Of a stretch of DNA of 14,210 bases, positions 13,080-14,210 are shown piece after piece. Source of the DNA: Chloroflexota bacterium (lineage in GTDB: Bacteria; Chloroflexota; Limnocylindria; Limnocylindrales; CSP1-4); the NCBI GenBank assembly GCA_021785115.1, contig JAJYGO010000132.1, positions 1 to 14,210 on the forward strand, in the 5' to 3' direction. Position numbers and translations under genes: made by a program. Each line of letters starts with the position of its first letter. Position 1 is the stretch's first letter. Under the pieces are notes generated by a model. That model ran no database searches, was not told the origin of the DNA, and saw only the letters and a program-made list of their open reading frames with translations.

Positions 13080-14210
13080 ATGGCGGACGGGCGAACGACG
13101 GGCGACCACGCGGCCCTCTCGCGGATGCTCGACGTCGCCACTGCCGGCACGACACCCGCGGCCCGGCTCGACCGGCTCCTGCGGCTCGTCGCGCGCACGG
13201 CCGGGGCGACCTGTGCCGTCGCGCTCCTCGACGACGCTGGCCGCCGCACGATCGGATGGCGCCGGGCGGATGGGCCGGCGGCGCGAGGGACCGCCGCCTG
13301 GCTCGACGGGCAGACTCGGGGACGCCGCGAGCTGCGCGTGTGCTGTCTCATGCTCGACGAAGGGGACGTCGAGTGCACCGAGCCTGTTCGCACGGTCGAC
13401 GCCCCGCGTCCAGGCATCGATGGCGACGACGGAACGGAGCGCGACGATGCGGCCGGCGGCGATGCGGCCGGCGGCGATGCGGCCGGCGGCGCCGGCGGAG
13501 CCGGGGTCGTCGATGCGGTCCGCGGTGACCGCGCCTGGGTCCGGGCGGACGGGACTGCCGGCCGTGGCGACGACGAGGAGATCGCGCGAGCGGCCAACGA
13601 CGGCCGGATGCGGACGATCGCGACGGGCCGAGGCGGGAGGCGCGCCGCCGTCGGCCTCCACTTCCGGACGGCCCGCGCGGCCGGGGAGCTCGAGCGGCGC
13701 CTGCCGGTGTCGCTGGCCCGTTCAGCCGCCGGAATGGCCGCGTCGCTCCTCCGTGAGATCGCGGCGCAGCGCGAGCTGACCGCGCTTCGTCACGCGGACG
13801 AGGAGCGCCGGACGTTCGTGAGCGTCGTCGCGCACGAGCTGCGCACCCCGCTCGCGTCGCTCAGCGGGTATCTCGACCTGCTCGCGGCGGACGCCGACGG
13901 GGAGTTCCTGTCGCGGTCGCGCGATCTCGCGGCCGGCATGGCCACGCTCGTTGCGGACCTCCTCGAGATCAGCCGCCTGGGGGCAGGCCAGCTCCATCTC
14001 GCGCTCGCACGGTTCTCCGCGGCCGAGGCCGCGCAGGCCGCGGTGCGCGACGTGACGCCGCTCGCGCTGCAGCGCGGGATCGTGCTCGAGGCCACGCTCG
14101 GCACGCGCCTGCGGACCGTGTACGGCGACCGGCGGCGCGTCCAGCAGGTCCTCGTGAACCTGCTCGCGAACGCGGTCAAGTTCTCGCACGTCGGTGGCCG
14201 CGTGGCGATC
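13080..14210 (+). CDS. Soluble GAF-HisKA sensor histidine kinase, 3'-truncated by window
   Basis: The frame is open for 377 codons from ATG 13080 to the right edge. GGAG lies 10 nt upstream of the start, within the end of csoR. No membrane segment is visible, so this is a cytoplasmic kinase. Residues about 12-215 look like a GAF-type sensor domain interrupted by a low-complexity insert (105-165) that contains DAAGG repeats. It carries four cysteines (45, 88, 89, 99). A helical linker (215-240) leads to HisKA with the phospho-acceptor His252 in FVSVVAHELRTPLASLSGYL. The ATPase N-box follows with Asn360 and Asn364 in VNLLANAVKF. The G boxes lie beyond the window. Known role: it autophosphorylates and passes phosphate to a response regulator, probably encoded just downstream. 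The signal is unknown; being next to csoR hints at metal or redox, which is inference. Confidence 0.9.
   Translation, partial: MADGRTTGDHAALSRMLDVATAGTTPAARLDRLLRLVARTAGATCAVALLDDAGRRTIGWRRADGPAARGTAAWLDGQTRGRRELRVCCLMLDEGDVECTEPVRTVDAPRPGIDGDDGTERDDAAGGDAAGGDAAGGAGGAGVVDAVRGDRAWVRADGTAGRGDDEEIARAANDGRMRTIATGRGGRRAAVGLHFRTARAAGELERRLPVSLARSAAGMAASLLREIAAQRELTALRHADEERRTFVSVVAHELRTPLASLSGYLDLLAADADGEFLSRSRDLAAGMATLVADLLEISRLGAGQLHLALARFSAAEAAQAAVRDVTPLALQRGIVLEATLGTRLRTVYGDRRRVQQVLVNLLANAVKFSHVGGRVAI
13446..13490 (+). repeat. Three perfect 15-bp tandem repeats inside the sensor kinase gene
   Basis: GATGCGGCCGGCGGC occurs three times head to tail and encodes DAAGG three times, followed by a partial GCCGGCGGAGCC. 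The unit is in frame, so slippage would change linker length without breaking the gene. Confidence 0.9.

Overview
This 14.2 kb window is very GC-rich, with strong G/C preference at third codon positions, many GTG starts and frequent 4-base gene overlaps. The Ala/Ser-rich lipoprotein tails, the high-GC branched-chain amino acid transport operon and the WSxDGRxW-type beta-propeller lipoprotein suggest an uncultured high-GC Chloroflexota bacterium (Limnocylindria-like), with Actinomycetota as the alternative. This placement is an inference from style, not from a marker gene. I see no rRNA, tRNA, CRISPR array, insertion sequence or phage gene.

Left part (1-2193, minus strand): a GNAT-like protein is followed by a NYN/LabA-type nuclease-fold protein. 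The latter has a very long disordered tail, rich in RGG and acidic blocks, that runs off the left edge.

Centre (about 2300-8094, plus strand): a complete Liv-type ABC importer operon lies in the order livJ, livH, livM, livG, livF. The lipoprotein binding protein feeds two permeases and two ATPases. The last four genes overlap by 4 bases each (GTGA, ATGA, ATGA). A promoter with a 15-bp palindrome between its -35 and -10 boxes and a roughly 200-nt leader precede livJ. A 16-bp perfect stem separates livJ from the membrane genes. The LivG ATPase carries an insert of about 75 residues with two hydrophobic segments between Walker A and the Q-loop, which I do not know from ordinary LivG.

Middle right (8213-10873, plus strand): a secreted seven-repeat beta-propeller lipoprotein has a CxxCH motif holding its only cysteines apart from the lipobox. 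It is followed by five 21-bp tandem repeats and a single-pass membrane protein whose frame breaks at a C4 run.

Right part: on the minus strand, a putative PD-(D/E)XK nuclease-like gene, hypoxanthine phosphoribosyltransferase (hpt) and a four-helix membrane protein form a tight cluster (12565 to 10909). Divergently, a CsoR-type Cu(I) repressor is preceded by a G-tract operator and appears to use a non-canonical ACG start. It is followed 7 nt later by a soluble GAF-HisKA sensor kinase that is cut by the right edge.
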